Source: JAULUH01 sp032111745
Lineage (GTDB): Bacteria; Chloroflexota; Anaerolineae; JAAEKA01
Assembly: GCA_032111745.1 (NCBI GenBank)
Contig: JAULUH010000076.1
Coordinates: 1-51,305 of the forward strand
Direction: 5' to 3'
DNA length: 51,305 nt
This document shows, piece after piece, positions 50,268 through 51,305 of the stretch (position 1 is its first letter; each line of letters starts with the position of its first letter). Made by a program: the position numbers and the translations under genes. Under the pieces are notes generated by a model. The model had not been told where the DNA came from and made no database searches. It saw nothing but the letters and a program-made list of their open reading frames with translations.

Positions 50268-51305
50268 TTATCTCCATCTCTTCTGCACCCGCAGCTGCAA
50301 TCCGCCGCGCGGGCGTAGGGTCAGCAGGGCCTGCAGGTGTAGCTCGGGCTGTGGCACCATCTCGTAGCGGAACCTCTGCACCATCATTGGTAGCATGATC
50401 TGCCCCTCGAACATCGAGAGGTGCGCGCCGAGGCACACGTGCGGCCCGCCTCCAAAGGGGAAGTACGCATAGCGCGGGTACCGCTTCTTCCAGTCGCCCT
50501 CGAAGCGCTCTGGATCGAAGCGCAGCGGGTCGGCGTAGATTCGCTCGTCCCGGTGCACCACCCACATGGGGATCAACAGCACGCTTCCCTCCGGCAGCAC
50601 CGTGTCGCCCAGGGTGATTTCCTCCTTCACCCGCCGCACCATCAGCGACCACGCCGGCGGGAACAGCCGCATGCTCTCGTTGATCACCTTCTCCGTGTAA
50701 GGCATCGCGGCCAGGTCCTCGACCTGCGGCACCCCTCCCTGCAGCACCGTCGCCACCTCGTCGCTCAGCCGGGCATCCACCTCCGGGTTCTGCGCCAGCA
50801 AGTATAGCGTCCACATCAGCATCAGCGCCGTGGTCTCGTGCCCCGCCCCAAACAGCGTCTTCAGCTCGTTGCAGATCTCCCGGTCGCTCAGCGTGGCTCC
50901 CGTCTCCTCATCCCGGGCGTTGATCAGGTCCGACAGCACGTCGCCGTGGTCCTGCCCGCTCTCCCGTCGCTCGCGGATCATCCCCATGATAAAGCCCTCG
51001 ATCACCCCGGTCGCCCGCTTGATGCGCAGGTTGTCCCGCGTGGGCATGAAGGAGGGCATCTGCTGGAAGGCCGTCGTGCGCGCGGTGAGCACCTCGAACA
51101 CCGCGGTCAGGGCCTGGTTCAGGTCCGCCGCGTCCCGCTCGATGTCCTTGACGCTGAAGATGATGTCGGCGATGATGCCCATGGTCGTGCGCATCATCTC
51201 GAACATCATCTCGTAGCTCTGCTCGTCCTGCCAGCGGTTGAGCAGTCGCTCCGTGTGCTCGACCACAATGTCATAGTAGCGCTTCACCACCGGCGCATGG
51301 AACGA
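50268..51305 (-). CDS. Cytochrome P450, N-terminus outside window
   Basis: About 345 residues; the frame is open through the right edge (reading SFHAPVVKRYYD before the first GTG), so roughly the first 100 residues are missing. P450 motifs: I-helix AGHETT, K-helix ESMR (Glu-x-x-Arg), PERF region DPLRFDPERFEG, and the heme loop FPFGGGPHVCLGAHL with the Cys thiolate. The sequence has the look of bacterial CYP102/CYP4-like fatty-acid hydroxylases, but the substrate is inferred only. It is convergent with the EtfD-like gene, leaving 14 bases between stops. Confidence 0.9.
   Translation of the reverse strand, partial: SFHAPVVKRYYDIVVEHTERLLNRWQDEQSYEMMFEMMRTTMGIIADIIFSVKDIERDAADLNQALTAVFEVLTARTTAFQQMPSFMPTRDNLRIKRATGVIEGFIMGMIRERRESGQDHGDVLSDLINARDEETGATLSDREICNELKTLFGAGHETTALMLMWTLYLLAQNPEVDARLSDEVATVLQGGVPQVEDLAAMPYTEKVINESMRLFPPAWSLMVRRVKEEITLGDTVLPEGSVLLIPMWVVHRDERIYADPLRFDPERFEGDWKKRYPRYAYFPFGGGPHVCLGAHLSMFEGQIMLPMMVQRFRYEMVPQPELHLQALLTLRPRGGLQLRVQKRWR

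Overview
The window is GC-rich (roughly two-thirds G+C by eye), gene-dense and without tRNA, rRNA, CRISPR array or transposase that I could see. A ten-N run at 32907-32916 shows that it comes from a scaffolded, probably metagenomic, assembly. The gene set (EtfD-like membrane Fe-S oxidoreductase, tungsten aldehyde oxidoreductase, RCC1-repeat secreted protein ending in a YLP-type tail, MGDG-synthase-like glycosyltransferase, CHAT-type leader domain) suggests a member of Chloroflexota, perhaps an Anaerolineae-like lineage. This is inference from gene content only.

Layout. 1-3154: an SCP2 protein cut by the left edge faces a phasin / PhaR-like / patatin operon on the minus strand. 3233-6395: PrsW-type protease, MFS transporter and SixA phosphatase. 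6392-7760: DedA and CBS-ACT proteins. 7924-12283: a minus-strand operon SCP2 / Fe-alcohol dehydrogenase / tungsten AOR / patatin. 12450-20797: exonuclease, CPBP protease, XPB-like protein, DUF1232 and MerR-like proteins, RimO and RodZ-like protein. 21054-24307: ArsA-type ATPase, glycolipid glycosyltransferase and a broken PIN/RHH toxin-antitoxin pair. 24315-32400: a seven-gene minus-strand surface-glycan cluster. 32600-37480: RCC1 protein and two glycosyltransferases. 37779-42839: small accessory genes, decayed toxin-antitoxin genes and several repeats. 42844-47382: a four-gene patatin operon next to a broken leader/FGE-sulfatase gene, a candidate conflict (anti-phage) island. 47708-51305: GIY-YIG protein, EtfD-like oxidoreductase and a P450 cut by the right edge.

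Two themes connect genes. First, lipid and storage-polymer metabolism: the phasin operon and the SCP2/ADH/AOR/patatin operon carry the same 13-15 bp operator (core GACGCAGCGCGTC) just downstream of their -10 boxes, so they probably form one regulon. An EtfD-like protein (beta-oxidation electrons to quinone) and a P450 fit the same physiology. Second, short dispersed palindromes of at least three families sit at gene ends. They supply the stop codons of four genes, and one family lies in frame inside a membrane glycosyltransferase.

The best candidate for an undescribed system is the four-gene operon 47382-43947: a coiled-coil protein, a helical proline-rich protein, an unrecognised protein and a plant-type patatin, driven by a near-consensus sigma-70 promoter.
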